A stretch of 64,000 nt of DNA, taken from positions 12,503,161 through 12,567,160 of the forward strand of contig CM070517.1 in the NCBI GenBank assembly GCA_036346375.1, read 5' to 3'. Position 1 is the first letter of the stretch; each line of letters begins with the position of its first letter. The translations under genes were made by a program, and so were the position numbers. The stretch comes from Guadua angustifolia. Lineage: Eukaryota; Streptophyta; Magnoliopsida; Poales; Poaceae. A model generated the notes under the pieces. That model made no database searches and had not been told where the DNA came from. It was given only the letters and a program-made list of their open reading frames with translations. Shown here one piece after another: positions 20,640 to 33,300 of this stretch.

Positions 20640-22294
20640 CCTCTAAAATTGCTAAAACTATTGAACTCGAATCCGTAACTAAAGTCCATGGCAGAGTGCC
20701 GTTAGCGCTCGATTGGGTCAAATGGAAAGAAGCAATTGAGGCGGAATTGCACTCGCTTAATAAAAGGAATGTATTCGATCCTGTTGGCCGGACACCTCCT
20801 AAAGTGTTCCCTGTAGGATCAAAATGGGTTTTCATCTGGAAGAGAAATGAAAACAATGAGGTGGTGAGATATAAAGCGAGGCTTGTAGCACAAGGGTTCA
20901 CGCAGAGACCCGGCATCGATTACGATGAAACATATTCTCCTGTGATGAGTGGAATAATGTTTCGATATCTAATATCAATGGCAGTAGGCTTAAATTTAAA
21001 AATGCAGTTGATGGATGTAGTGACCGCATATTTATATGGGTCACTGGATTCAGACATTTATATGAAAGTCCCTGAAGGAATAAAAGTCCCGGATCCTAAT
21101 AATCGCAATATGTATAGTGTTAATCTGCAGAGATCGCTATACGGATTAAAACAGTCCGGAAGAATGTGGTATAACCGGCTTAGTGAGTTCCTCCTGAAGA
21201 AGGGATACTCCAATAATGATGATTGCCCCCGTGTATTCATAAAGAAATCCCAGAATGGATTATGTATCATCTCAGTGTATGTCGATGATCTGAATATCAT
21301 CGGAACCACAGAGGAGATAAAGGAAGCAAGTGCTTACCTCACAACGGAGTTTGAGATGAAAGATTTGGGTAAAACCAAATTTTGCTGAGGCCTGCAGCTA
21401 GAGCATCTCCCAGAAGGAATTCTTGTTCACCAGTCTTCCTATACCCGAAAGGTATTGAAGAGGTTTAATTTGGATAAATCACACCCTTGAAAAACCCCAT
21501 GGTTGTCAGATCCCTCGAAGTGGATAAAGACCCGTTCAGACCGAGGATGGAAAATGAGGAAGTCTTAGGACCTAAAGTCCCATATTTAAATGCTATCGGA
21601 GCACTCATGTACCTTGCGAATTTGCACAAGGCCTGATATTGCATTCGCAGTGTATTTGCTAGCAAGGCATAGTGCAGCCCCAACCAAAAGACATTGGGTT
21701 GGCATAAAGACTTTACTCAGATACCTCAAAGGTACTCAAGATCTTGGATTGTTTTTCCAGAAGAACCAAGACTTGACCATGGTGGGATATACAAATGCTG
21801 GCTATCTGTCTGATCCCCACAGTGCCAAATCTCAGACTGGTGTGTTTCTCTGCGGTGGTATAGCTGTTTCCTGGCGGTCTTGTAAACAGACCCTGGTAGC
21901 TACTTCTATCAACCACTCAGAGATTATAGCCCTGTATGAAGCCTCACGTGAATGTGTTTGGCTGCGACGTGTGATTAGCCATATCCAGAAGTCATGTGGC
22001 CTTAACACTGTCGATACCCCCACAATTATCTATGAAGATAATTCTACTTGTGTTGCACAAATGCAATTGGGTTATGTAAAGAGCAACATCACGAAGCATA
22101 TTGTTACTAAATTATTCTATCCTCACGAACTCCAGAAGAGTGGTGAGATAAGGATCCTGCAAACTAAGCCATGTGAAAATCTCGCAGATTTATTCACTAA
22201 GTCCTTGCCTAAATCCACATTTCAAAGATATGTTAAAGGCATTGGAATGAGAAGACTTAGAGAGATGCTGAGTTCAGGGGGAGAAAACCCTTGA
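20640..22294 (+). pseudogene. Copia 3 reverse transcriptase and RNase H, nearly intact
   Basis: RT spans about 20690-21390: WKEAIEAELHSL, VGSKWVFIWKRN, YKARLVAQGFTQRPGIDYDE, SLYGLKQSGRMWYNRLSEFL, and the polymerase motif YVDD at 21278-21289 with both aspartates kept. A stop at 21386-21388 (TGA, in place of a codon after TKFC) and a shift near 21590 break the frame. It then continues as TRPDIAFAVYLLARHS and RNase H (GYTNAGYLSDPHSAKSQTG, SCKQTLVATSINHSE, YEDNSTCVAQ) and ends LADLFTKSLPKSTF...SGGENP. It is far better preserved than copia 1 pol. Together these domains would make element cDNA. Confidence 0.9.
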
Positions 22295-22539
22295 ATCATA
22301 ACCCTTATTGCGATCCTGAAGATCCTAACAAAACCCTGAAGGTAATAAGTTGTACTCTTTTTCCTTTTGTGAGTTTTCCTGAAGTTTTCTCACATAAAGG
22401 TTTTTTTATGAGGCAACTAGTGCAACATAGCATGCGAGTGCGATGTTCTCTTTTCTCCATCTCTTTTTTCCACTGGGTTTTTGAGTGGAGTTTTTAACGA
22501 GACATATGCATTACGCGGTATTCGACCAAGGGGGAGTAT

Positions 22540-22777
22540 TGTGAGATAAGGAAATCTAAACCAAATATGGTTAGGACTCTATCTCTTCCTAATGTGGTCG
22601 AATCCGAACTCTCTCTCTCACCGCTATATATATCGAGTGCCCCCTCATTGTAAACGATGCATCAATAAAGTGAAAGAGATTTCCACCCTACATTCTGTGT
22701 GTTCTCGATTCTTGATTCGCGTGTTCTTGCATGCGTGCTGTTGATTCGAGTAGGCAAATCGACGACGTTTTACAACA
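22540..22777 (+). repeat. Copia 3 3' LTR, 238 bp
   Basis: Preceded by the polypurine tract CCAAGGGGGAGTAT; begins TGTGAGATAAGG and ends TTTTACAACA. Contains a TATATATAT box at 22625-22633 and an AATAAA signal at 22664-22669. An earlier purine run, CAGGGGGAGAAAA at 22275-22287, overlaps the end of pol. Confidence 0.8.
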
Positions 22778-24290
22778 GTATTTTCTTTTTTCCCCCTTTT
22801 TTGTTGTTGTTATGCAAGTAATGCAGCCTAAGGGAGCTTTGAAAATTATCCAAGTGATCAACAAGACAAGATATGACACCAAGCTAAGTTATGACAAAAA
22901 TAGACTAAGCTAAGGTATGTCCAAGTGCAAATAAACATTTTGCTAGCAAGATTTAACTGAAACCAAATCATTTTTAGCAAGATTGAACATGAGCAACACT
23001 TGTCACTAGTTTCAAAACTAGAAACAAAGTCATTCAAAGGATCAAATGGAAAACCTAGAATTTAACCTACTCTAGAAGTTCATACAAGATCCTTCGAGCT
23101 TATTCTTTTTTTTCATTGTATGCAAATTTTTCTTTGAATCTTTGAAAGACATAGCGGGGTGCAAATATTTGACATTATTTGTATTCTTTACCCACATATG
23201 TTTTCTTATATTTACATTTTTACAACAATTGACTCAAGCCATGTTCAATCTTCTCAAGAAGAACTCTTAAGAGAATGATCTTGGTCATACACAACACATT
23301 CCAAGTTCATCTCAAGTTCAATGAGAAGCCATCTTATGAATGTGAGATGTTGAGTCTAATGCGCACAAAAAGAGTCAACTTTGCATACTTTTATTTTAGC
23401 ATTCCGATTGTTAAGCTAGTGAAGGACTCAAGTATGGATCAAACAAGATTCATCCAAGTTGCTATAGGGACTCTAGAGAATTCCATAATTTCATAAATCA
23501 TGACAAATACACCTAGAAAAGAAACTTAGCAAGTAAACGCAATAAGTTTTATCAAGTTTTTCTTTTAAAGCTCATTTTTTTAATTTTTGCAAGCTTAGCA
23601 AGATTAATGAACTTGGACATATCTAAATTAGTAATTTTCTTCATAATATAGCATGATGTATAAAATGAAACAAGGATCGTTTGCACAATAGACAAAGCTC
23701 ATAAAATAAAAATCAAGTCTATATGCAATGCATGAGACAGATTCTTAAACTCCCCCTCAACATCTGATTCAATTTTAAGCACAAATCTGGTTTAAGTTGA
23801 GTTATTAGCAAGATTAAGCTCAAGAATGATATCAATTAAAGGATCCACAATAACTTAATCAAAAACCAAAAACACAATGGAGAGAAGAAGATAAAAAACT
23901 GCAAACTGGGTAGCTATAGAGCAAAGAGAAGATAATAGAGAATACTATGGCTTAGACTCACTCTCACCTTCCCCCAATGACTGATATAGGGAAGCTGCCT
24001 CTAGATCCCAAACTAAGGAGTGCACACAGACTCTATCTTCCCAGAGGCCCAACACCTGCTAGACTATAAGACTGTGAGGGAACTTAACCTAGAGAGAAAA
24101 GAGTACAGCTAATTAAGCATGATAACAACCTAAAGTACAAGATGAGAGGTCTATGCAAAAGCATGCCAGAAGTCTAAGTGATGTGAACTCATAACTCTAA
24201 GGAATAAAACCCATAAGTACCCAGAGTAATACAAAACAAAGGAAAAACTGACAAAAAGATATAATACATAATATACAGATCAGTTTCCCC
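22778..24290 (-). other. Copia 2 3' non-coding interior
   Basis: Reverse-complement match to copia 1 13184-14640, with no ORF. It ends at the copia 3 insertion inside the first polypurine tract (the C-rich run near 22790). Confidence 0.8.
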
Positions 24291-27200
24291 TCACAAAAGG
24301 CCATAAGGGCACACGACTCCAAGCTCACTCCTCAAGGCAACAAACCTAGAGCTTTCCAAAGGCTTGGTAAAGATATCGGCCAACTAGTGGTCACTCTCCA
24401 CAAACTGAAGAACTATATCTCCTTTCTCCACATGGTCTCTAAGAAAGTGATATCTAGCATCAATGTGCTTGGTTTGGGAGTGTTGCACTGGGTTCTTGGC
24501 AATGTAAATAGCAAAAGTGTTATCCTAGAAAAGTGGAACACTCTCTATCTCTAATCCAAAATCCCGCAAGGTCGACCTCATCCAGAGCACTTGACTACAG
24601 CAACTGGCTGCAGCAACATATTCAGCCTCAGTGGTGGACTGTACGACTCCAGACTGCTTCTTAGATAACTAAGAAATAAGAGAAGTGCCAATGAATTGGC
24701 AAGTACCAGAAGTGATATTCCTATCTATGCTACTTCCAGCAAAGTCAGCATCGAAAAAGGCTCTAAGGGATAGACAAGAGGAAGAAGAGTATCAGATACC
24801 ATAATCAATGGTAACTCAAAGGTAACTGAAGATGCACTTCATCGCCTAGCGATGAGAGACGCCAGGAGAAGCCTGAAAGTGAGCGCATATACACACAGCA
24901 AAGTGTATGTTCGGCCGAGAGGCAGTGAGATATAAGAGAGAGCTAATCATGCTCTAGAACTCCTTCTGATCAGTAGGCTCACCATCCTCATCGGGCTCGA
25001 GGATAGCAGTGGTGGCCATATGAGTCATCATAGGCTTCCCATCAGACATATCAAACCACCTCAAAAGGCCCCGAGTGTACTTACCTTGGTGCAGGAAAGT
25101 ACCCTCCCGAGTCTGCTTGATTTGAAAGCCGAGAAAGTAGCTCAACTCGCCCATCATACTCATCTCAAAAGTCTGTGCTCATCACCTCAGAAAACTGAGA
25201 CACAAGAGAATGAGAAGAGCCACCAAAGATAATATCGTCCACATAAATTTGAACAAGAAGGAAATGAGAATCCTGGTGCCTGATGAATAGAGTTTTATCT
25301 ACTATACCCATTTTGAAACCATGACTGAGAAGATAAGACTTAAGCCTCTCATACCATGCTCTAGGGGCCTGCTTAAGTCCATACAAGGCTTTAGAAAGCT
25401 TGTAGACATAGTTTGGGTATTTTGGGTTCTCAAATCCTAGAGGTTGCTTGACATAAACCTCTTCCTCAATAAAGCTATTGAGGAAAGCACTCTTAACATC
25501 CATTTCATAGAGCTTGAAACCCTGGAATGCAGATAATGCAAGCAAGATCCTAATCAGCTCTAGTCTAGCTATAGGGGTAAAGGTCTTCTCAAAATCAAGA
25601 CCCTCAACTTGAGTAAAGCTCTGTGCAACTAGCCTAGCCTTGTTGCGAACAACAACCCCAACCTCACTCTGCTTGTTTTTGAACACTCACTTGGTCTCAA
25701 TGATATTATGACCAGATAGGGGCTCTATAAGCTATTAGACTTTGTTCCTCTCAAAGTTTTTCAGTTTCTCATGCGTAGCATTAATCTATGATTTATCGGA
25801 TAATGCATGAGTAACATCCTTTGGCTCAAAAGAGACAATAAAGGCAAAGTGAAGATAGAAAGAAGATAAGCCTGATTTTGAGCGTGTCACATGCTCAAAT
25901 AGATCACCAATGATCTGATCAGATAGATGAGAACGCTGAATGTGACGGGGAGGACCAGAAGTAGAAGTGGCCCCTACCACTTGAGCAGAAGAGGTAGGAG
26001 CAGTGCCACTCACTGAAGGAGAGTTGGAAGGCAAAGGCTGATCTCTCTAAGGTGCAAAAATAGAAATAGGAGGCACCTCAGTTGTAGAGGGGACTGGATC
26101 AGGTAGAACACCATCATCTCCATCATCCTCATCCTCTACAAAGATGGTCTCAGAGGAATAAAAAGAGCCTGAAATGTCGTGTCTAGCTCCTGGGCTATCA
26201 AAGGTCACGTCATAGGTATCTATGATCCTATTCGCATCACAACTCCAGACCCTATTGCTACGAGAAGAAGTCAAGTAACTCAGAAAAATACCATCAGAAA
26301 AATGAGACTCAAACTTATCCAGGTTACTAGACTTCAAAATAAAGCACTTGCAACCAAAAACGCGAAAATGAGAAACACTGGACTTTCGTCCATACCTCAA
26401 CTCATAAGAAGTACGATACAAATGTGCTCTCAAGAAAATGAGATTGGAAACATGACAAGCAATAGCTATAGCCTCAACCAAAAACTTCCTAGGAGTACTA
26501 TACTCATCTAGTATCGTCCTGGCCATCTCAACCAGGGTCCTGTTCTTCCTTTCCACTACACCATTTTGCTGAATGGTGTAGGGAGAAGAGAACTGATGCT
26601 CTAAACCGTACTCCACACAGAAATTCTCAAAGTAGGAATTCTTGAACTCCGTTCCATTATCACTATGTATAGCTTGTAATACACTTGGGAGCTCAATAGA
26701 CAACCTACTAACAAGTCCCCTGAACTGAGAAAAAGTCTCATCCTTCGAGGCTATGAAAAATACCCAAGAATACCTCAAAAAATCATCAACAATGACAAGG
26801 ACATACCACTTCCCTCCTGCTAACTGCATTCTAGCTGGATCAATAGTGTCCATATGTAAAAGCTGTCCTAGTGCATCAGTCATCGCTACGGTGACTAGAG
26901 GATGAGAAGCAGTAACCATCTTGCTATGTCAGCAGGGAGAGCAAACTAAGTCTTTGACTATCTTAAGTTTGGGCAAACCACGAATAAGATCATGACTGCT
27001 AACTCTGTTTAAATGATCAAATCCAATGTGACCAAGTCTCCTGTGCCAGAAGGAGAGATCACGGGACTCAGAAGCAATCAAACACTAAAGAGAGTCTCCA
27101 GAAGAAACAGAAAAATCAGCACGAAAGACTGTCTCAAATCTAGAAATCCCGCAAACTAACTCTCCTGATGAATCAAGGATTCTATAAGCATTACTCTTAA

Positions 27201-27735
27201 AGCTTACCTCGAAAGAGTCATCGATAAGCTGAGAAACAGAAAGCAAATTATATTGCAATTTACTCACTAAGGCAACGTCCTTAAGAATAAAATTTTTATT
27301 AATGTAGACGGTACCATTAGCAATGACTCTACCTGAAGAAGCATCCCCAAAAGTGATCAACTCGTCACCGGGGGCTCGGACTAGGGAAGAGAACCAGCGA
27401 GAATCTCCGGTCATATGGCGAGAATAGCCGGAATCAACAATCCAAACATCTCCCTTCCCCATCCGGCAAACCTGATCAGTCAAAAGAGAAAGAGAAGACT
27501 CAGTACTAGGATATAGTGAAGACTTGAGAACCCAATATTGAATCACACGATGCCTCAAAGTACCAGCCACAGAAGAAGAAGACTGGACTCTAGTGTCTCT
27601 CTGACGCTCGACTCTCACAAGATCAGAAGAAACAACTCTAGTAGAAGATCTGAAAGCTATCACTGGTTTGGTCTGCCATGGTGCAAAGGCTGGACCATCC
27701 CAGTGAGGCTGTCTTAATCTCCTACCTAAAAACAC
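24291..27735 (-). pseudogene. Copia 2 pol: protease, integrase, RT, RNase H
   Basis: Minus-strand domains in order. 27085-27735 has the protease (VWIVDSG then YSRHMTGDS) and the pre-integrase region. 26047-26919 has the integrase core: GGKWYVLVIVDDFLRYSW, HSDNGTEFKNSY and GVVERKNRTLVEMA, so the D,D,E catalytic residues are all visible. 24954-25686 has RT (ARLVAQSFTQVEGLDFEKTF, YGLKQAPRAWYERL, and YVDD at 25234-25245). RNase H ends at the stop 24291-24293 after LRSELGVVCP. Few stops separate the blocks, so it is much better preserved than copia 1, although its insertion must be older than copia 1 by nesting order. Stops near 27735, 26040 and 25690 and the interrupted RNase H indicate it is still dead. 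Confidence 0.9.
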
Positions 27736-28255
27736 CCCACGGTGTCGATATCTACCTCGATGGAAAAAATGAGGAATATCAAGAGGACGGCGGAAAGACT
27801 AACCACGAGCAACTCCAGGACTAAAACTCGACTGATCAGCAAAAAAATCGAGTCTTGGACGCTACCCAAAAACAGGCAACTCTCTAACCTGTCTAGCTAG
27901 CAGTGTGTGCCTTAGTAGCACCCAGAGTCTTGGGATGACCCTGAATACCTCTAAGAGTAGCAACATGCTCACACCTTGTGATTTTGGTTCATATAAAATA
28001 GAAATCTACTAGGTAATCATTCTTCTTATAGAAAGTGCATGAATACTTTGCCTTGCTAGAGGTAGAAGTGACAGGAGAAGCACCCTTCTGCTCAGAAGTC
28101 CCATGAACAACCCTAGTAGACCTAAACACAGTGGTACTCACCCTAGGAGCTACCACAATCTCTCCACTCTTGGAGCCACGCACAATAGTAGGAGGATGAT
28201 TCCTAGCATGCTCCAAGTAATCAAATCCTAGACCCTAATTAAATCTGCTAATTTT

Positions 28256-30270
28256 TTATTTGTCTAGAATGAGGTTTAGCTTTTTCTTGCCTCCTACAAA
28301 CTTCTCGAGAGTGCTCATGAGATACTCACACTCCCGGAAGAGAGAGGCATATGAAGAACAGGGGTGTGAAGAAGAGGAAGAACTAAAGAGAGAAGAAGAA
28401 GCACCGGCACGTGCATTTTTCTCCCTCAGCACAGCTGCCTCAATCTTGAGGGCCTCACATGAAATACAAAGAGCTTTTCTAATCTTATGGGCTTGATCTT
28501 CTAACTTCTTCCTAAGTTCGACTTGGATTTTATCCAATTCCCCCTCAATCACAGAACAATGCAAGCAACTCTTATGTGACTTATCTAATAAGTCCTTATC
28601 AAGTTTAGCACACTTGACATTAAAGTTTCATTGTCAAGTTTTAGTTGCTTACAGCCCTCACATGAGCTGATAGGGTCCTTAGAACATGCATTTCAAGTTC
28701 ATCATTTCTAGAAGAAAGCTTCATAAGGTGAGCGCTCATGGCATCAATTTCAGCAAGTAACTTAGGGCAATTATCACATGAAGGAGTAGCATGAGCATGA
28801 AGAAAACTAGCATCTAAAGAGGAGATATCAACAGAACAAGTGCTAGCACTCTTTGATCTAAGACTTTCAAGTTCAGTTTGCATACTATCATTCAAAGTCC
28901 TTAGGTTCTCAAGCTCCACAAGTAAAGCATCACACAAAGAGTAGTCATCAGTGACTCAGGAGGAAGAAGATCTAAGAGAAGCTAACTTTTGAGTCAATGT
29001 ACCTACTTGTTTCTCAAGCTCCATACACCTAGATCTAGCTCTAGCATAAAATTTTCCTAATTTGCAAAAAACTTCATTGAGCTAGTCATAAGAAGGTACC
29101 TCTTCTGAGTCGCTATAGAGCTCGGAGTCGCTGATACCGTTGGCGTTCGCCATGAAGCACACGCCGGAGAAATCATGCTACCTTTCTTCTCTTGCGGATC
29201 GTCCTCACCTTCGTCGCTCTATGTCTCCGTGTCGGAGAGGCTGATGTCGTCAAGGGCGGTGAGGACGCGGTGGAAGAGCTTCTGATTCTTCTAGAAGTTG
29301 CGGTACTTCTTCTCGTGTGTCAGCTTGTGAACTGAGGCTTCTTGTTATGGTTCTCATCGGTGTAGTCGTTCTTACCGGAACCGTCAGAGTCATTATTGCC
29401 CTTCTCCAGTCTGGGACAGTTTGCTCGAATATGGTTGGGGCCACCACATTCGAAGCAGGTGACCATGCCACCTCTCTTACTCTCTCTCACCCTTTTGTAT
29501 GCATGAGAGAATTTATGAACTAAAAGAGCAAGCTTAGTTTCTGGAAATTTGTCCAGTTGGTCATCGCTTAGCTCGCAAAGGGCAGAAAGAGAAAATCCAG
29601 TAGAAAAATCAAGTGAAGATCTAGTGGGATTAGTGACTAAGGCCATTGACTAAGATTTTGTCTTGCGAGAGACGACGTCGATCTCATGAGTCTTGAGTCG
29701 GGAATAGAGCCCGTCAAGAGTCAAGGTCGACAAATCGGTAGTGTCCTTGATGGTGGTCACTTTCATTTTCCAAACTCAAAAGTTGAGTGTGGTCAAGAAA
29801 TGTCGAGCATTATCTAAGTCAGGGTATATGCAACCGACTGCTCGGAGGTCATTCAAAATCTTTGTGAATCAATCAAAACACTCGTCAAGGCTCTTACCAG
29901 CGTGTTGTTCAAACTTGTTGTATTCATGCTTGTATTGATCCTACCTTACAGTCTTGATTTGGGTAGTGCCCTCATGGTAAGCATCGAGTGTCACCCAAAT
30001 CTCATGACTAGACCGCAGGTGAGAAATCCTATCATACTCACTGTAGCTAAGACCCTGTATGAGAATGTTCCTTGCCTTATCATTTGCCTCCATGTCAGCC
30101 ATGTTGCCGGCCATGACGTGTTCATCGACAAGAACCTCATACGGGAGCTTCACCTTTTGCCAAATCAAGAAGCCCCGGGCAGTGTTGTATGACTCTATTC
30201 GAGACTTTGAGAAAGGAAAATCAACTCCAGAGAAAATGGGAGGCTTGGTGGAATATTTGTTTGTCGCCAT
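28256..30270 (-). pseudogene. Copia 2 gag
   Basis: Start codon at 30268-30270; 29941-30270 encodes MATNKYSTKPPIFSGVDFPF and the gag alpha-helical region (LDAYHEGTTQIKTVR). 29320-29646 encodes HKFSHAYKRVRESKRGG and an intact CCHC zinc knuckle (CFECGGPNHIRANC) at about 29412-29460 that binds RNA. 28641-28937 and 28256-28564 form a long coiled coil with spaced CxxC pairs (CDNCPKLL and relatives) and a Ser-rich stretch. Gag assembles the virus-like particle. Stops and shifts at about 29920, 29310 and 28640 break it. The long coiled-coil gag is typical of Sireviruses. Confidence 0.88.
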
Positions 30271-30308
30271 AACTCTCGAGACCGGTCAAGATCTATGGAA
30301 GAGCAAAA

Positions 30309-30323
30309 CCGGCTCTGATACCA
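30309..30323 (-). other. Copia 2 primer-binding site
   Basis: Reads TGGTATCAGAGCCG on the minus strand, the normal tRNA-Met-type PBS, 2 bp inside the LTR end. Confidence 0.85.
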
Positions 30324-30325
30324 AT

Positions 30326-32068
30326 TCAAGGATCAAGATGGCGAACAGAGGGGGTGAATGGTCGCAAACAAAATTTTCCTACTAAATACTCTAACTAAGA
30401 CCTCGAAAAGATTGCGCAAAAGGAATCGTGAAAGACCCGAACAACTTGACAACTATGTGTACCCCTAGCTTGCATGGATGAGAACCATGGAATATATGAG
30501 AATTTTTGAGTCACAATCCTAGTTGTCAAGTATCCAAAACAAAAGGAATCAATTCAATTCTTGCTTTTAGAAAGGTGATTGAGCCAAATCACAAAAATCA
30601 CTTTCAGAAAAACAAAAGCAGCATTTCCAGAAATTGTCCTCAATTAGAGCAGGTGGTTGGACTTATGGTGCTATAAAAATTTTGGGAATTTTTTCCTATG
30701 ATAAAATTTGTACTGAAGCAGTCCAGCAAAGGAAATCTCAAAAATCCTTGTAGAAAAATCAGGAAAAATCAAATATCATAGACTGTCAAGAACCTTGAGC
30801 AGAAAGTTTAGGGCTAGGTTTTCACTTCATAGCACCCAAACAGTGCGACCAGTGGACTCCCAAATTTTTTCACAGATGGATATAAGAGTCCCGCACCTTC
30901 TCCAATAAGAATTACTCAAAAATATTTTTTCTATATTTTTCTAAAAATCAAAAACTGATTATTACGTGAAGAACAAGTTCTGGACAGAGATGCAACTTGA
31001 TAGAAAACTTGATCTTTAGTCTATCCTAGAGTGCAAAAGAGATGTAAAACCAAATAAACACACTCAATACATACAAAATCAACAGCATTTAGAATGAGGG
31101 GCGGTAAATCCAAATTGCAAGAAAGTAAATTGAGAGAAAATAAATTGCAGAAATTTAAATACTGAATTTAATACATAAAGTAAATGCATAATGTAAATTC
31201 AAGCATGAATGAAAAAGATTTATGTGGAATACACGGACCTCGAGCACCTGCGTAATGGGCCGTCCAGACCACCTCAAAGGGGTGGGCTAGGCCGGCGATA
31301 CAAAGGAGGGACCTTCCAGAAGGCTTCTGTCGTACATAGCAAGGGAAAAGTCTGGGAGAAGGTGCTAATCGGTTAGGTGGGTAGCGCTTGCACCCCTGCA
31401 GAGGGTGGCTCTGCCCCTGCAGGCTACTGTGCGTAGTCGGCCACGCAAAAGACAGCCTCTCCTCTGCGCCCAACCACCCCTGCTATGCCTCAACCACTCC
31501 CTCTACTGTACGCTGGCAATCCTCCTCTGTCGTATAAAGAGGAGGGGAGCTTCGAGAGAGAGAGGGACTGAAGATTTGCAAGAAAGGAACACACCTTCAT
31601 ACTCAGAAAAAAAACCGAACACAGGACAAGGGTATTATCTCCATTGGAGAGCCCAAACCTGGATAAAACTCCATGTGTCTTGCATTACCATCAAGCTCAG
31701 ATCTTCGGCCTTGCCCAGTTCATTCTTCTTTATTGCCGATCATAAACATCGACAATTTGCATTTCTGGAAGGAGGAGGTTTACAAAGCCTCACAACAAGG
31801 TGGGCAAATCTCAAAAGAGCATAAAACCTCTACAACCTTCAAGGGTAGGAGACTGCCCCTCCACCCCTATTTATACTACTCTTGGGCCACCTACCACCCT
31901 TGGATGAGTCCCTTAACCCTATAGCACTCATCTAAGGGTTAGGATTAACCCACTCACACAGCCATGCAAGGGTTAACCTAAAACTCACACACATAACGGA
32001 TTTTCTTGCATGATTTTCAAAGCATACTATCTAGACCCGCTAACCTATTAACTAGATCGCAATCCGAT
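30326..32068 (-). repeat. Copia 2 5' LTR, inner part
   Basis: Minus-strand LTR from the element A insertion to its end (GATCCTTGA where copia 1 has GATCCTACA). TATAAATA is at 31868-31875 on the minus strand, followed downstream by a GC-richer leader. The open frames here (31168-31824) have no recognisable protein. Together with 56423-56867 the LTR is about 2.2 kb. Confidence 0.75.
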
Positions 32069-32424
32069 TGTAATATCCAAAAAATAATAATTTGTTGGGG
32101 CTGTGCTAAGCTATCTTCTTCTTGGATTGGTTTGTCTTTGGGCTGCTATTAGGCCTTACCTCCTAACCCTAGCCCCCACTCACCCCAGCCGGCGTCTCGA
32201 CCCAACTCAGCCGCCACTTCTCCTCCTGACGTTCCCCTGGCTCCCTCCCTACCGAACGCACCCTTGCCTCCCTCCCTTGGCTTCCCCCCCAGCTCGGCCA
32301 TGCCGCCGATCCCCTTGGCTCCTCCTCCTGGCGGCGCCCAGCCTCCTCCTGGCTCGGTTGTCCCGGTCAGTGCTCCTCTGGCCGCCAGCCTGCTGGTCAC
32401 CCCCAAGCCGAGCGCCGCCTCCCT
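32069..32424 (+). repeat. Element A 5' LTR, first 356 bp
   Basis: Matches 53131 onward (GGGGCTGTGCTAAGCTATC, Pro-rich open frame). Cut at 32424 by solo LTR C with TSD tccct. Confidence 0.9.
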
Positions 32425-33002
32425 TGTCGTGCCCCGAATCTTGCACAAGTCCAGGATCGCGCTAGTGTACACAGGCTAAACAGGGTATAATATCACATCA
32501 TACTCAGTGGAATATTAAATAAGTACTGCAAACATGTATATAAACGAGTTGTGTGACCTTACGGTCCCTTACAATAATCTGCCACACAGGGCTTACAATA
32601 ATCAGAGTAATATAGTTCAACAGTGGAATGGTAAATAACATCGTAGTGATCCATCTTCACCACAGGCGCCCTGACTGAGGCTTGCTTCCCTAGTTCTCCG
32701 GCTCTTCGACGAACTCCTCTTCATAGGCAGGCGTAGTCTCTTCTTCGGGTAAGTTTGTCAGCAAGGGTGAGTACACACCGTACTCAACAAGTCATGCACA
32801 GAATGCAGTTCTATTACTACATGCATGGCTTGTTACAAAGGAATGGCTTTACTGGTTATTTTGCTTTTGCATCAATATTTTAAACTACTATTTATTTAGA
32901 TTGAAAGCATCAAAACCATATAACCATTATATTTCTTAATTTGTTTTCCACATTGTTTTGGACACACAGTCCCTAATCAACATTCATCATTTACTTTGGC
33001 AC

Positions 33003-33300
33003 CACTACAAGAAATAGGAGAAACTTCGTGGGTTTTTTTAAATTCGTGGGCCACAAAAAACCCATGAATTTATATATTTAAATTCATCGGTTTATAAAAA
33101 AACCCACGTATTTAATTAAATTCGTGAGCCAAAAAAAACCCACGAATTTATATTTTAAATTCGTCGGTTTATGAAAATACCCACGAATTTATATTTTAAA
33201 TTCGTCGGTTTATGAAAATACCCATAAATTTAATTAAATTCGTGGGCCAAAAAAACTCATGAATTTATTTTTTTTAAATTCATCGGTTTTTTAATAATTT
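33003..33300. repeat. CACTA D left terminus and subterminal repeats
   Basis: TIR at 33003-33018, then seven or so alternating direct and inverted copies of AAATTCGTGGG, some decayed to AAATTCATCGG. The right counterpart is 43445-43554. Confidence 0.9.

Larger units (their letters stand above)
18915..22777 (+). mobile_element. Copia 3: 3' half of a second Ty1-copia family
   Basis: Starts in the integrase region immediately at the CACTA B border and continues through RT and RNase H to a short LTR (22540-22777). Its 5' LTR, gag and protease lie beyond CACTA B, to the left of the window. After the LTR, gtatt (22778-22782) is followed by interior sequence of copia 2, so copia 3 is inserted in copia 2. 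Short LTR and distinct pol sequence separate it from copia 1/2. Confidence 0.9.

Noticed and set aside
31168..31824. Several 80-140 codon ORFs in the copia 2 LTR
   Set aside because: No domain, both strands, within an LTR; judged chance frames.
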